Of a DNA stretch of 64,000 nucleotides, positions 1 to 8,635 are shown piece after piece (position 1 is the stretch's first letter; each line of letters starts with the position of its first letter). The stretch spans positions 1 through 64,000 of the forward strand of contig NZ_VCNL01000005.1 in NCBI RefSeq assembly GCF_007671685.1, written 5' to 3'. A program made the position numbers and the translations under genes. Source of the stretch: Halorubrum salsamenti (GTDB lineage: Archaea > Halobacteriota > Halobacteria > Halobacteriales > Haloferacaceae). The notes below the pieces were generated by a model. The model searched no databases. It was not told the DNA's origin and worked only from the letters and a program-made list of their open reading frames with translations.

Positions 1-84
1 CTTACTTCCCTGTTGAAGCGATTGACAATTAAAACTGCGGATTGGGAAACTCAGGCTGTGCCATCCACGGTAGAACGGGTCGAC

Positions 85-140
85 GTTGTCGGATTCATCC
101 TGCGGCTAAAGCCGCAGGTGTTCTCCTTGAATCCTTATAA
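85..140 (+). repeat. IS200/IS605-type terminal palindrome (solo end) followed by TATA box
   Basis: A perfect 9-bp-arm hairpin (CCTGCGGCT, loop AA, AGCCGCAGG, 99-118) is preceded by GGATTC and has the same architecture (GATTC, then a GC hairpin with 2-nt loop) as the palindromes at 32905-32942 and 49404-49442. Its right flank (GTGTTCTCC) differs from the GAGGATGTCAA of those two, so it may belong to another subfamily. No transposase is visible to its left, but only about 90 bases are available. TTATAA at 135-140 lies directly after it and fits the promoter of the kinase gene starting at 163. Confidence 0.5.
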
Positions 141-162
141 GTCTCGACGTGAATACGCAGGT

Positions 163-1209
163 ATGACTCAGGTCTCGCTCGGGAACCGGCGTGATTTCCG
201 AGCGCTGTTCGATCACCTCGACGGCGTCGCGCTGTGGACGGCCACCCAGCCCGGTGAATTCGACTACATCAGCGCCGGATTCGAGGACATCTGGGGGATC
301 CCACCCGCCGAAGTCAAAGACGACGTCTCCCTGTTGATCGACAGTATCCACCCCGAGGACCGCGACCGGGTCCGAAAAAATATCGAGGAATCGGCCCAGG
401 GAACCCGTGACGAGACGTATGAGGGCCGCGTCGTCCAACCGGACGGATCGGTTCGCTGGGTGCTCACGCGGCAGGTCGCGCTCCGGGACGATGACGGCGA
501 GATCGCCGAGGTCGTCGGCATCTGTACGGACATTACGGAGCAACAGGGCCGCGAGCAGGAGCTCGAACTGCTGAACCGGATCGTCCGCCACGACATTCGC
601 AACGATATGGCCGTCGTTCTCGGCTGGATGGAGATGCTCGAAGACCACGTCGACGCCGACGGGGAAGCGTACCTGCGCAAAATCCTCGCCAGCAGTGAAC
701 ACGTCGTCGAGCTGACGGAGATCGCGCACGATTACGTCGAAACGGTCGTCTCCGATGAGGACCTCGCCGTCGAGCCGGTTTCGCTTCGGTCGGTCCTGAC
801 GACCGAGCTGTCGCTCCGCGAGGAGTCCTTCCCGGAGGCGAAGTTCGTCGTCGACGGGTCCGTTCCCGACGTTTCGGTGGCCGCAGACAGCATGCTCAGT
901 TCGGTGTTCCGGAACCTCCTGAACAACGCCGTTCAACACAACGACAAAGAGACCCCTCTCGTCGAGGTGTCCTGCGAGCTTCGAGACGACGGCGTCGACG
1001 TCCGCATCGCCGACAACGGGCCCGGCATCCCGGACGACAAGAAGGAGTTCGTGTTCGGGAAAGGCGAGCGCGGTCTCGGGAGCCCCGGGACGGGAATCGG
1101 GCTGTACCTCGTACAGACGCTGGTCTCCCAGTACGGCGGCGACATCCGGATCGAGGACAACGAGCCGACGGGGACCGTGTTCGTCGTCGAACTCCCGCGT
1201 GCCGAGTGA
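163..1209 (+). CDS. PAS-domain sensor histidine kinase, soluble
   Basis: A 348-aa protein with one N-terminal PAS domain (about residues 10-130, ending in the usual GICTDITE junction) and a haloarchaeal-type histidine kinase module. Visible motifs are the phospho-acceptor box RHDIRND (His about 143), N-box NLLNNAVQHN, G1 DNGPGIP and G2 GTGIGLYL. There is no membrane segment, so it probably senses a cytoplasmic or redox/ligand signal and autophosphorylates on His; no response regulator is adjacent, which is common for haloarchaeal kinases. The ATG at 163 is preferred because TTATAA at 135-140 is about 25 nt upstream, giving a leaderless transcript. A TTG-initiated extension to 13 would run through the IS-type hairpin and is unlikely to be native. 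Confidence 0.85.
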   Translation: MTQVSLGNRRDFRALFDHLDGVALWTATQPGEFDYISAGFEDIWGIPPAEVKDDVSLLIDSIHPEDRDRVRKNIEESAQGTRDETYEGRVVQPDGSVRWVLTRQVALRDDDGEIAEVVGICTDITEQQGREQELELLNRIVRHDIRNDMAVVLGWMEMLEDHVDADGEAYLRKILASSEHVVELTEIAHDYVETVVSDEDLAVEPVSLRSVLTTELSLREESFPEAKFVVDGSVPDVSVAADSMLSSVFRNLLNNAVQHNDKETPLVEVSCELRDDGVDVRIADNGPGIPDDKKEFVFGKGERGLGSPGTGIGLYLVQTLVSQYGGDIRIEDNEPTGTVFVVELPRAE

Positions 1210-2073
1210 CGCGACGCCGTCGCGCCGATCCGCTTGCGGACCGCCGTCAGTGACTCCCGACTTCGGTCGGAGGCTTCTGTCTTGTATCGCTGTGAGTGGC
1301 TTCTCCGCCGACGCCACCGAAGTAACCTAAAACTGATAGTTCGAACGCTATACCAATCTAATTATATAAATATCGATTCGATTCAGCGCCGATCGTACCC
1401 TCGATCGTGGATACGATCGCGGCCGTGGTTGCGACAGGCCCGCAGGGTCGTGTCGAACGCGGATCGCGCTTACCGACAACATCCTCCAGCACCCCGAGCG
1501 CGACGTTCGATCTGTCTGAGCTAAAGAGCCATTCCTCCATATCTGGGTATTTCGATCAGCTGAATCCCTTTATATTGACATAATTGGGTGTGGTTCTTGA
1601 TCATCTAACAGTCTCTGTTTTATTTATAATATATTATATAAATATCTATTTTAGTATTTATACTTTATCTGTTCGCACCGAACCCGTCCGATTTGACAGT
1701 CCGATCGCATTCGCAGAGCGGTTGTACTCTCGCTGGGAGCTCCAACCGCGCCTCGGAGCGTGACGGCTCGACATCGCACAGTCGGTGCAAACCGCGAGGC
1801 TCATCCGACCGCCGATCGATCACGCGCCGCGCCGGTTGTCGAGGTACGGATCGCCTTGTATCTCCTGTGGGCGTCCCCCGCCGATCAGAACGCTTCGCGG
1901 CGATGAGATTCGCGTCGGCGCTCGCGAGGAACGCGGCGAGCCCGGCCGCGTCGAACGGCGTTCTCGGTCGAATCGCCCGGTGACATACCCACAACTGGTG
2001 GGACCCGGGTCAGATACCCACCGTCCGCAGCGGACCGCTGCGAAGGACGCTGCGGAGGATCGTTACCGGCCGC
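1210..2073. other. Gene-free spacer with an AT-rich island
   Basis: The stretch holds no recognisable coding sequence. Reading frames of 60-170 residues exist on both strands but are Arg/Ser-rich and have no halophile-like acidic bias. Positions about 1560-1675 are strongly AT-rich (runs of TATA/ATTTAT) in otherwise GC-rich DNA, resembling promoter or decayed mobile DNA, but no gene start follows it on the + strand. It could hold a small RNA. Confidence 0.5.
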
Positions 2074-3228
2074 CTACCACTCGGCGACGCTTCCGTCGGC
2101 GTGTCTCCACACGGGGTTGTGCCAGTCCACGTCTTTCTCGGCCTGCGCGCGTACGTGCCCCTCGTCGATCTCGATCCCGAGGCCGGGCGCGTCCGGAATC
2201 TGGACGTACCCGTCCTCGTAGTCGAAGACGGAGGGGTCCGCGAGGTAGTCGAGCACGTCGCTCCTCTCGTTGTAGTGGATGTCGAGGCTCTGCTCTTGGA
2301 TGAAGGCGTTCGGCGAGCAGGCGTCCACCTGTAGGCAGGAGGCGAGCGCGACGGGACCGAGCGGGCAGTGGGGCGCCATCGCCACGTCGTACGCCTCGGC
2401 CATCGCGGCGATCTTCTTCACCTCGGTGATCCCGCCCGCGTGCGAGAGATCGGGCTGGATCACGTCGACCGCGCCGTCCTCGAACACCTCCTTGAAGTCC
2501 CACCGCGAGTACATGCGCTCGCCGGTCGCGATGGGCGTCGTGGTGTGTGCCGCGATCTGGGGGAGGGCGTCGTTGTGGCCCGACAGGACGGGCTCTTCGA
2601 CGAACATCGGGTCGTACGGTTCGAGCGCCTCGACGAGCCGCTTCGCCATCGGTTTGGAGACGCGCCCGTGGAAGTCGACGCCGATATCGACCTCGTCGCC
2701 GACGGCCTCCCGGACCTTCCGCAGTCGCGTCGCGGCGGCGTCGATCGCGGCGGGGTCGTCGACCCGCTCGATCTCCTCGGTCGCGTTCATCTTCAGCGCC
2801 GTGAACCCCGCCTCGACCTGTTTCCGCGCCTGTTCGGCCACGTCGGACGGGCGGTCGCCGCCGATCCACTGGTACACCCGGATCCGCTCGCGGGCCGCGC
2901 CGCCGAGCAGCTCGTGGACGGGGACGCCGAGCTCCTTGCCCTTGACGTCCCAGAGCGCCTGGTCGACCCCCGCGATGGCGCTCATCAACACCGGCCCGCC
3001 GCGGTAGAATCCGCCCCGGTACATCGTCTGCCAGTGGTCTTCGATCCGACCGGCGTCCTCGCCGAGCAGGTAGGTGTCGAACAGCTCCTCCACCGCGGTC
3101 CGCACCGTCTTCGACCGCCCCTCGACGACCGGCTCTCCCCACCCGACCGTTCCGTCGGCGGTCTCGACGCGCAGGAAGAGCCACCGCGGCGGCACTTCGA
3201 ACAGCTCGTAGTCGACGATTTCGCTCAT
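2074..3228 (-). CDS. dgoD: D-galactonate dehydratase family protein (enolase superfamily)
   Basis: A 384-aa enolase-superfamily dehydratase that removes water from a sugar acid (galactonate or gluconate) to give 2-keto-3-deoxy acid. The central and C-terminal halves match the bacterial DgoD pattern: catalytic DFHGRV (D185, H187), metal ligands E211/E212 (VEEPV) and E237 (GERMY), PDLSHAGGITE, second catalytic His H287 in APHCPLGP, and the C-terminal WRHADGSVAEW signature. It is divergent from the aldolase at 3439, with an inverted repeat between them, so both probably answer to one regulator. Haloarchaea use this family in both the semi-phosphorylative Entner-Doudoroff and DeLey-Doudoroff routes, so gluconate dehydratase activity is the main alternative. 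No KDG kinase is present in the window. Confidence 0.88.
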   Translation of the reverse strand: MSEIVDYELFEVPPRWLFLRVETADGTVGWGEPVVEGRSKTVRTAVEELFDTYLLGEDAGRIEDHWQTMYRGGFYRGGPVLMSAIAGVDQALWDVKGKELGVPVHELLGGAARERIRVYQWIGGDRPSDVAEQARKQVEAGFTALKMNATEEIERVDDPAAIDAAATRLRKVREAVGDEVDIGVDFHGRVSKPMAKRLVEALEPYDPMFVEEPVLSGHNDALPQIAAHTTTPIATGERMYSRWDFKEVFEDGAVDVIQPDLSHAGGITEVKKIAAMAEAYDVAMAPHCPLGPVALASCLQVDACSPNAFIQEQSLDIHYNERSDVLDYLADPSVFDYEDGYVQIPDAPGLGIEIDEGHVRAQAEKDVDWHNPVWRHADGSVAEW

Positions 3229-3332
3229 TCCCGGCTGGGTGTTCCCCGTCGCCGCTGTTAGTCGTTCCGGGTCCGGCTGCGACGCGAGCGGTCGCTCGCG
3301 CGGAGTTGCCGGTGATATATCGACGACTGATC

Positions 3333-3354
3333 ATTACAAAATTAGGGTTGTAAT
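3333..3354. promoter_or_regulatory. Inverted repeat ATTACAA-N8-TTGTAAT, putative operator
   Basis: A perfect 7-bp-arm palindrome lies between the divergent dehydratase (start 3228) and aldolase (start 3439) genes. The core TTACA-N10-TGTAA recurs at 12501-12520 and 36754-36773. It does not look like the TrmB-type TACT-N-GAGTA site. Placement 105 bp and 85 bp from the two start codons is compatible with dual control. Confidence 0.6.
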
Positions 3355-3438
3355 TAAATTGATTGATGGTGAACCGGACCGAGACCGAACCGGCGGCGAG
3401 CCGCCCGATTTATGACGGCAGCCGTCCGGAATAGCCGT

Positions 3439-4080
3439 ATGCACTCACGACGAGTCGATCAGATCCGCGATGGCGGCGTGGTCGCAATTCTCCGCGGCGT
3501 GGCTCCGGAATCGGCGATCGACGTAGCGACTGCCGTGGTCGACGGCGGCGTCACGGCGCTCGAAGTGACCGCGGACACGCCGAACGTCGCGGAGACGATC
3601 GACGCGCTCTCCGATCGATTCGACGACGTGCTCGTCGGCGCCGGGACGGTTCTGGACGCCGAGACCGCCCGGGCGGTACAGCTCGCGGGCGCCGAGTTCC
3701 TCGTCACGCCGACGGTCGACGGCGGCGTCATCGAGACCGGAACCCGCTACGGGACGCCGGTCGCCACCGGCGCGTTCACTCCGACCGAGGCCGTCCGAGC
3801 GTACGAGGCCGGCGCCGACTTCGTGAAGGTGTTCCCGGCCGCGACGGGCGGACCGGAGCACGTCGCGGCCCTCGGCGGTCCGCTCCCGCAGATCCCGCTC
3901 GTCCCGACCGGCGGGGTCGGCCCCGCGAACGCCGGCGAGTACATCGAGGCCGGAGCCGCGGCAGTCGGCGTCGGAAGCGCGATCGTCGACGACGACGCCG
4001 TCGCGAACGAGGAGTACGAGACCATCGCCGAGAACGCGCGCCGGACGGTCGACGCGGTCGCGAGCGGTAGAGACCGATAG
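3439..4080 (+). CDS. 2-keto-3-deoxy-6-phosphogluconate / phosphogalactonate aldolase (Eda/DgoA family)
   Basis: A 213-aa class I aldolase of the bacterial KDPG/KDPGal family; it cleaves the phosphorylated 2-keto-3-deoxy acid to pyruvate and glyceraldehyde-3-phosphate. The general-acid/base Glu (E42 in LEVT), the GAGTVL phosphate region and the Schiff-base lysine K130 in DFVKVFPA are all present, followed by PTGGVGPANAGEY and the GVGSAI phosphate-binding end. Length is normal for the family. The ATG at 3439 begins the conserved region; an in-frame upstream start at 3412 would add nine unconserved residues. It pairs divergently with the galactonate dehydratase and convergently with an SMP-30 lactonase, so three steps of sugar-acid catabolism are clustered. 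KDPG versus KDPGal preference cannot be read from sequence. Confidence 0.88.
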   Translation: MHSRRVDQIRDGGVVAILRGVAPESAIDVATAVVDGGVTALEVTADTPNVAETIDALSDRFDDVLVGAGTVLDAETARAVQLAGAEFLVTPTVDGGVIETGTRYGTPVATGAFTPTEAVRAYEAGADFVKVFPAATGGPEHVAALGGPLPQIPLVPTGGVGPANAGEYIEAGAAAVGVGSAIVDDDAVANEEYETIAENARRTVDAVASGRDR

Positions 4081-4092
4081 CTCGACGGTCGA

Positions 4093-4956
4093 TCAGGCGA
4101 TCCGGGACCGGAACTCGGGGACGCCTTCGGTATCGAGGTCGGTCACGCGGAAGACGGCGCCCGCGCCATCTCCCTCTCTCGACCGGTCCCCGTCGGTGAG
4201 TGCGGTCGTCACGTAGAGCGTTTCGTACCCGGCCCCACCGAACGTGACCGAGGAGACCTTCCGCGCCGGGAACTCGATCTCGGAGACGGGCTCTCCGGTC
4301 GGCGCGTGCCGAACGACTCGCCCCCCGTTCCACCGTGCCGACCACACGTGACCGCTCGCGTCGACGGTCATCCCGTCGGGGATACCGTCGTCTGCCGCGG
4401 TCTCACGGAACGTCCGCTGGTTCGTGAGATCACCGGTATCGCGGTCGTAATCGAACGCGTAGATCCGGTGAGCTTCGGACTCGGTGACGTAGAAGGTCTC
4501 TCTGTCGCCGGTGAACCCCATCCCGTTCGGGATGTCGAGGTCCTCGAGGACCGTGGTAACGCGCCCGTCCGGATCGATCCGATAGAGGTCACCGAGCGTC
4601 TCCGCGCCGGGCATGGTCCCGCAGAAAACTCGCCCTTCCGGGTCGGCGATCACGTCGTTGAACCTCGTCTGGGCGTCGACTTCGAGTACGGCGGTGGTTG
4701 CACCGCTTTCCGGTTCGAACCGCTCGACGGTTCGGCGAGTAAACAGAAGTAACGCCCCGTCGTTCTCGAGCGTCAACCCACCGATCGGTCCGGACGGGGC
4801 GTCGTAGGCGATGCCGTGCTCGTCCGTTTCGGGATCGTACGACCAGAGCCGGCCGGCCGGGATATCCACCCAGTACAGCCGCCGGCGGTCGGGATGCCAC
4901 AGCGGTCCCTCGCCGGTGTGGCTGTGCGTATCCGCTATACGCTCAAGTCGAACCAT
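4093..4956 (-). CDS. SMP-30/gluconolactonase/regucalcin-family sugar lactonase
   Basis: A 287-aa six-bladed beta-propeller lactonase. The divalent-metal ligands of the family are visible: E16 in TGEGPLW, N100 in RFNDV, N144 in IPNGM and D194 in DGMTVD. It would hydrolyse an aldonolactone to the free acid, the substrate of the dehydratase at 2074. It converges on the aldolase with a 12-bp gap. The ATG at 4956 (MVRLERI) is chosen because the family starts close to this point and a perfect inverted repeat lies 17 bp upstream at 4973-4994; a 31-residue longer form would translate through that repeat. Confidence 0.85.
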   Translation of the reverse strand: MVRLERIADTHSHTGEGPLWHPDRRRLYWVDIPAGRLWSYDPETDEHGIAYDAPSGPIGGLTLENDGALLLFTRRTVERFEPESGATTAVLEVDAQTRFNDVIADPEGRVFCGTMPGAETLGDLYRIDPDGRVTTVLEDLDIPNGMGFTGDRETFYVTESEAHRIYAFDYDRDTGDLTNQRTFRETAADDGIPDGMTVDASGHVWSARWNGGRVVRHAPTGEPVSEIEFPARKVSSVTFGGAGYETLYVTTALTDGDRSREGDGAGAVFRVTDLDTEGVPEFRSRIA

Positions 4957-4972
4957 ATCTACTCGTCTCAAC

Positions 4973-4994
4973 GACAGTACTTGAACGTACTGTC
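4973..4994. promoter_or_regulatory. Inverted repeat GACAGTAC-N6-GTACTGTC, putative operator
   Basis: A perfect 8-bp-arm palindrome lies 17-38 bp upstream of the SMP-30 lactonase start (4956), where the TATA box or repressor site of a leaderless haloarchaeal gene would be. Its sequence differs from the repeat at 3333-3354, so the lactonase may have its own regulator. Confidence 0.6.
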
Positions 4995-5726
4995 CAGCGG
5001 GACTGCGAAGAGTTGTCTCAAGTGGCACTTCCCGTCTGTAAATTACCAATATATAATATATTATTTCTTTTTGACTTATAGCCGATTAGTGAGGGATCTC
5101 CGATCGCCCACGATAGGGCCTTGAAAGTAGGACTCCGCCCGCCGACAGCAAAAATCTGGAGTGCATCACGGTAGGGAGATCGTGATCCGGCTTCCGTGGA
5201 TTCACATCCAACTGTACCGCCGCATTCTCTCATTCGGCATTAATCACGTAAATACAACGCTCATATCGGAACTATTCTAAAAAATAACCACTTTAAGCGT
5301 ATTAATATCAACTATTTCAACTCTCCTAAGCTACCAACCGTCGACTCAGCGTATCGAAATAGAGCCACTGATCGCGTTTCTTTGAGTATCGGTTTCGGCG
5401 GACGCCAACGGCTCGGAGCCGTAACCCTCCGGTCGTCCGACCCGTGTTCTACATCCTTTTTGAAAGTATGTTTTTCGTATTTTATAACTTTAGATATATT
5501 TGAGATGTATCGATATCCGTGGTGAGTGATTTGACGTCGGAACGAGCTCCGTACGAGGTACGCTGTGAGATGTCCGTCACGCCAACGAGAATCGGATCTG
5601 TCGTCGAGAACCTGCTCTGTAGTGACCTCCCGAGCACGCGGGCGAACGCCGGGTTCGTTGTGCTCGGACGGCCTGAGGACCGATCTTGGGTCAGGGTTTT
5701 TGTACCACGTCCACGGACACTCAAGC
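4995..5726. other. Spacer without recognisable gene
   Basis: AT-rich patches lie at about 5040-5090 and 5270-5320 and again at 5455-5515. Open frames on both strands are short, lack conserved motifs and have non-halophilic composition. The DNA probably holds the promoters of the lactonase (left) and of the aldehyde oxidoreductase (right). An RNA gene cannot be excluded. Confidence 0.5.
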
Positions 5727-7394
5727 ATGCTTCACAGTACCGGGCCGCTGGTGTCGGTCGACGTCGGCGATGAGACCGTCTCTGAAACGGATATTACGGA
5801 CGTTCAGGAGCGATACATTGGCGGTCGTGGAGTCGCGACGCGGCTCGCCCACGAGCGAATTCCGTTCGACGCGGATCCGCTGGGATCGGAAAACCGGGTG
5901 GTGTTCACCACGGGGCCGATGCAGGCCTCCCAGATGAGCTTCACCGGACGGGCGAACTGTACCGCGCTCTCGCCGCTGACGGACGGGCTGCTGTCGTCGA
6001 ACGCGGGTGGGTTCGTCTCGCGTCACCTCGCGGCGACGGGATACGGGGCGATCGAACTGGCCGGAGCGAGCGACGAGCTGACCGTCGTCCACGTCCGCGA
6101 CGACGGCGTGGAGTTTGAGCCGGTGCCGGACCTCGCCGGGGCGACCGTCTCTGAGACGACCGACTACCTGGATTCCGAGCACGACATCTCCAGTGACCGG
6201 ACCGCCGTGATCGGACCGGCAGGCGAAAACGAAGTCCGGTTCGCGTCGATTATGACGACCGAGGAGCGCGCATTCGGCCGGGGCGGGCTGGGGGCGGTTC
6301 TCGGGTCGAAAAACGTCAAGGCCGTCACGTTCGGCGGCGACTCTGCGCCCGACCACTCGATTTCCACGACCGCTAACGAGATCCACCGCGAGGCCGCCAC
6401 CGACGACAACATCATGAAACGACAGGGGACGGTGGCGGTGATGGATCTCGCAAACGAGATGGACGGACTTCCGTCCTACTACTTCTCCGAGCAGTCCTTC
6501 GACGGCGTGGAGGGTATCAACGGCGCCGCCGTGGCGGAGAAGAAGTATAAGAAGGGGACGTGCTCCGCGTGTGCGTTCGCGTGTAAGCTCCCGACCCGTG
6601 ACGAAGCGCGCGGCGTTGAAACCGAAGGCCCGGAGTTCGAGGTCGCGATGGCGTTCGGGTCAAACTCCGGTATCGACGACATCGTCGACGTGATGAAATC
6701 CAACCAACTCTGCGACGATTACGGCCTCGATGCGATCTCAACGGGGAACACGATCGCGGCCTACCTCGCGGCCAACGACGAGTTCGGGAACGAGGAGCTG
6801 ATCTGGGACCTCGTCGAACAGATCGCCTACCGCGAAGATACCGGTGACCTGCTCGCAGACGGCATCGGCCGCGTACACGACGAACTCGGTGTCGAAAACT
6901 GGTCCGTGAAGAACCTCGATTTCGCTGCCCACGAGGGCCGCGTGCTCCACGGGCAAGCGCTCTCGTACGCGGTGGCGAACCGCGGCGCCGACCACATGTA
7001 TTCGGTCTTTTACTCCGTCGAATACCCCCTCGTGGACGAGGACCAAGCTATGAGGCCGGTCGGGTTCGATGGCAAAGCCGAACGGCTGGTCAAACGGGAA
7101 AACCAGATGGCGGTCAACGACAGCGGCGTCGTCTGTAAGTTCTCCCGGGACTACATGACGCCTCAGCGCTACGAACTGCTCTTCGATGCGGACTTTGACG
7201 AGCTCCTCGATGTCGGCGGGCGTATCGTCACGTTGGAACGCCATTTCAACAACCAACGCGGCTTCGATCGCGGCGACGACCGGCTCCCCTACGAAGACGA
7301 ACTCCCCGGATTCGAGGCGGCGCTCGATGACTACTACGACGCCAGAGGCTGGGACGACGACGGCACCGTCCCGGAGACTCCGGTCGCTCAGTAG
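5727..7394 (+). CDS. Tungsten-type aldehyde:ferredoxin oxidoreductase (AOR family)
   Basis: A 555-aa member of the tungstopterin AOR family, which oxidises aldehydes to acids with ferredoxin as electron acceptor. The 4Fe-4S cluster ligands are present: C279, C282 and C286 in CSACAFAC, and C470 in SGVVCKF. The N-terminal beta-barrel domain (FTGRANCTALSPLT, GRGGLGAVLGSKNVKAV) and the pterin-binding DYGLDAISTGNT segment are also clear. It is slightly shorter than the archaeal enzymes of about 600 aa. The ATG at 5727 gives the family's typical start; longer in-frame options extend into non-conserved sequence. It stands alone with long spacers on both sides. Substrate is unknown; glyceraldehyde or aromatic aldehydes are possible. 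Confidence 0.9.
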   Translation: MLHSTGPLVSVDVGDETVSETDITDVQERYIGGRGVATRLAHERIPFDADPLGSENRVVFTTGPMQASQMSFTGRANCTALSPLTDGLLSSNAGGFVSRHLAATGYGAIELAGASDELTVVHVRDDGVEFEPVPDLAGATVSETTDYLDSEHDISSDRTAVIGPAGENEVRFASIMTTEERAFGRGGLGAVLGSKNVKAVTFGGDSAPDHSISTTANEIHREAATDDNIMKRQGTVAVMDLANEMDGLPSYYFSEQSFDGVEGINGAAVAEKKYKKGTCSACAFACKLPTRDEARGVETEGPEFEVAMAFGSNSGIDDIVDVMKSNQLCDDYGLDAISTGNTIAAYLAANDEFGNEELIWDLVEQIAYREDTGDLLADGIGRVHDELGVENWSVKNLDFAAHEGRVLHGQALSYAVANRGADHMYSVFYSVEYPLVDEDQAMRPVGFDGKAERLVKRENQMAVNDSGVVCKFSRDYMTPQRYELLFDADFDELLDVGGRIVTLERHFNNQRGFDRGDDRLPYEDELPGFEAALDDYYDARGWDDDGTVPETPVAQ

Positions 7395-7810
7395 GCCCTG
7401 TTGAGGGGTCGCTCGCCTCACCGAGTCTCCCGAGCGGATCGACGTGGAGTTCGCGGGGCGAGAGACGACGTCCCGCGAGTCATTGGGACAATCGTTCGCC
7501 ACCATTTCGCAGAGCTACCATCTCCGAATATAGTTTCGTATCTTTATATTTCGTGTCAAACGGAGCCGAGTAGCCGGTCCACTTGAGTACGCGAGGTCGA
7601 CTTACACCCAGCTGGCGGCGAAATCACAGTCACGCCGCCGTCGATCGAAAGGCGATCCGGATCTTCGATGAACAGTGCTGACCGTACTCCACGGTTTATC
7701 CTGATTCGAACAGAATCTCTACTCACGGAATCACGCTGATCTTCCCGCGACGGGCGCCGGACTGACACCGCCGTTGTGGTGTCAGGGCCGAATATCGGTG
7801 CCCGGTACCG
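7395..7810. other. Convergent spacer without recognisable gene
   Basis: A 416-bp stretch between two genes that converge on it. A small AT-rich tract lies at about 7525-7560. One minus-strand frame of 70 codons (7556-7768) has no conserved feature and I do not call it. Confidence 0.45.
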
Positions 7811-8635
7811 CTATTCGCCGCGCCACTCGGGGTCGCGTCCTTCGAGGAAGGCGTCGATCCCCTCGTCCTTGTCCTCGGTCGCGAATAGCTGGGCGAACAG
7901 GGCGGCCTCGTACGCGAGCCCGTCGTCGAGATCCATCCGGCTGCTCGCCCGCACTGCGTCCTTCGCGAATTCGAGGGCGACCGGGCTCTTGTCCGCCATT
8001 GCGCCGGCCAGTTCGTCTACCCGCTCGTCGAGGGAAGCCCCGTCGAGGACTTCGTCGACGAGCCCGATGTCGGCCGCCTCAGTGGCGTCGATCAACTCTC
8101 CGGAGAGAATCAGCCGCATGGCCTGTCCCTCTCCGACGAGCCGCGGGAGACGCTGGGTGCCGCCGCCTCCGGGAATAATCCCGAGGTTAATCTCGGGCTG
8201 ACCGAGCTTGGCGTCCGTAGCCGCGAGGCGGACGTCGCAGGCCAGCGCGAGTTCGCATCCGCCTCCGAGCGCGTGTCCGTTTATTCGGGCGATCACCGGG
8301 AGCGAAAGATCGGCGACGCGCTCGTATATCCGCGGGCGTTCACTGGCGGCCCGCTGTTCGAGCGCGTCGCGCTCGCGGAGTTCGGTCACGTCGGCACCCG
8401 AGACGAACGCACCGCCCGCATCGTCACCCGTGATCACGACGACCCGCGTCGACGCGTCCGCTTCCGCGGCGCCAAGTACGTCGGCGAGGTCCTCACGAAC
8501 CACCGCATTCAGCGCGTTGCGCTCGTCCGGACGAGATATCGTCACCCTCGTCACGCCCTCGACGCGGTCACCGACGGCCGCCTCGATGACGTCCGATTCG
8601 GCGGCGATGGCGGCGGGGTCGGCCGGCTCAGACAT
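7811..8635 (-). CDS. Enoyl-CoA hydratase (crotonase family)
   Basis: A 274-aa crotonase. It carries the oxyanion-hole segments (SGADVTEL; GHALGGGCELALACD) and both catalytic glutamates of classical enoyl-CoA hydratase, one in GGGCELA and one in GQPEINLGIIPGGGGTQRLPRLVG, so true hydratase activity in beta-oxidation is likely. Its start overlaps the end of the upstream 3-hydroxyacyl-CoA dehydrogenase gene by 8 bp, so the two form a translationally coupled pair for consecutive steps (hydration, then NAD-dependent oxidation). The extra N-terminal residues (about 15, Ala/Asp-rich) precede the conserved fold. Confidence 0.9.
   Translation of the reverse strand: MSEPADPAAIAAESDVIEAAVGDRVEGVTRVTISRPDERNALNAVVREDLADVLGAAEADASTRVVVITGDDAGGAFVSGADVTELRERDALEQRAASERPRIYERVADLSLPVIARINGHALGGGCELALACDVRLAATDAKLGQPEINLGIIPGGGGTQRLPRLVGEGQAMRLILSGELIDATEAADIGLVDEVLDGASLDERVDELAGAMADKSPVALEFAKDAVRASSRMDLDDGLAYEAALFAQLFATEDKDEGIDAFLEGRDPEWRGE

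Noticed and set aside
106-1317. Long minus-strand frame (403 codons) opposite the histidine kinase
   Set aside because: It mirrors the high-GC codon pattern of the kinase gene; no conserved motif, and the kinase on the + strand has all catalytic boxes.
1665-1994. Possible small genes in the 1.2-2.1 kb spacer
   Set aside because: Both strands have open frames but none shows acidic halophile composition, motifs or a good promoter.
2063-3334. Arg-rich 423-codon minus-strand frame overlapping the dehydratase
   Set aside because: Out of frame with DgoD, composition is basic and repetitive, typical of a shadow frame in GC-rich DNA.
5312-5728. Minus-strand frame in the spacer before the aldehyde oxidoreductase
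   Set aside because: No recognisable domain, unbiased composition, crosses AT-rich promoter-like DNA.
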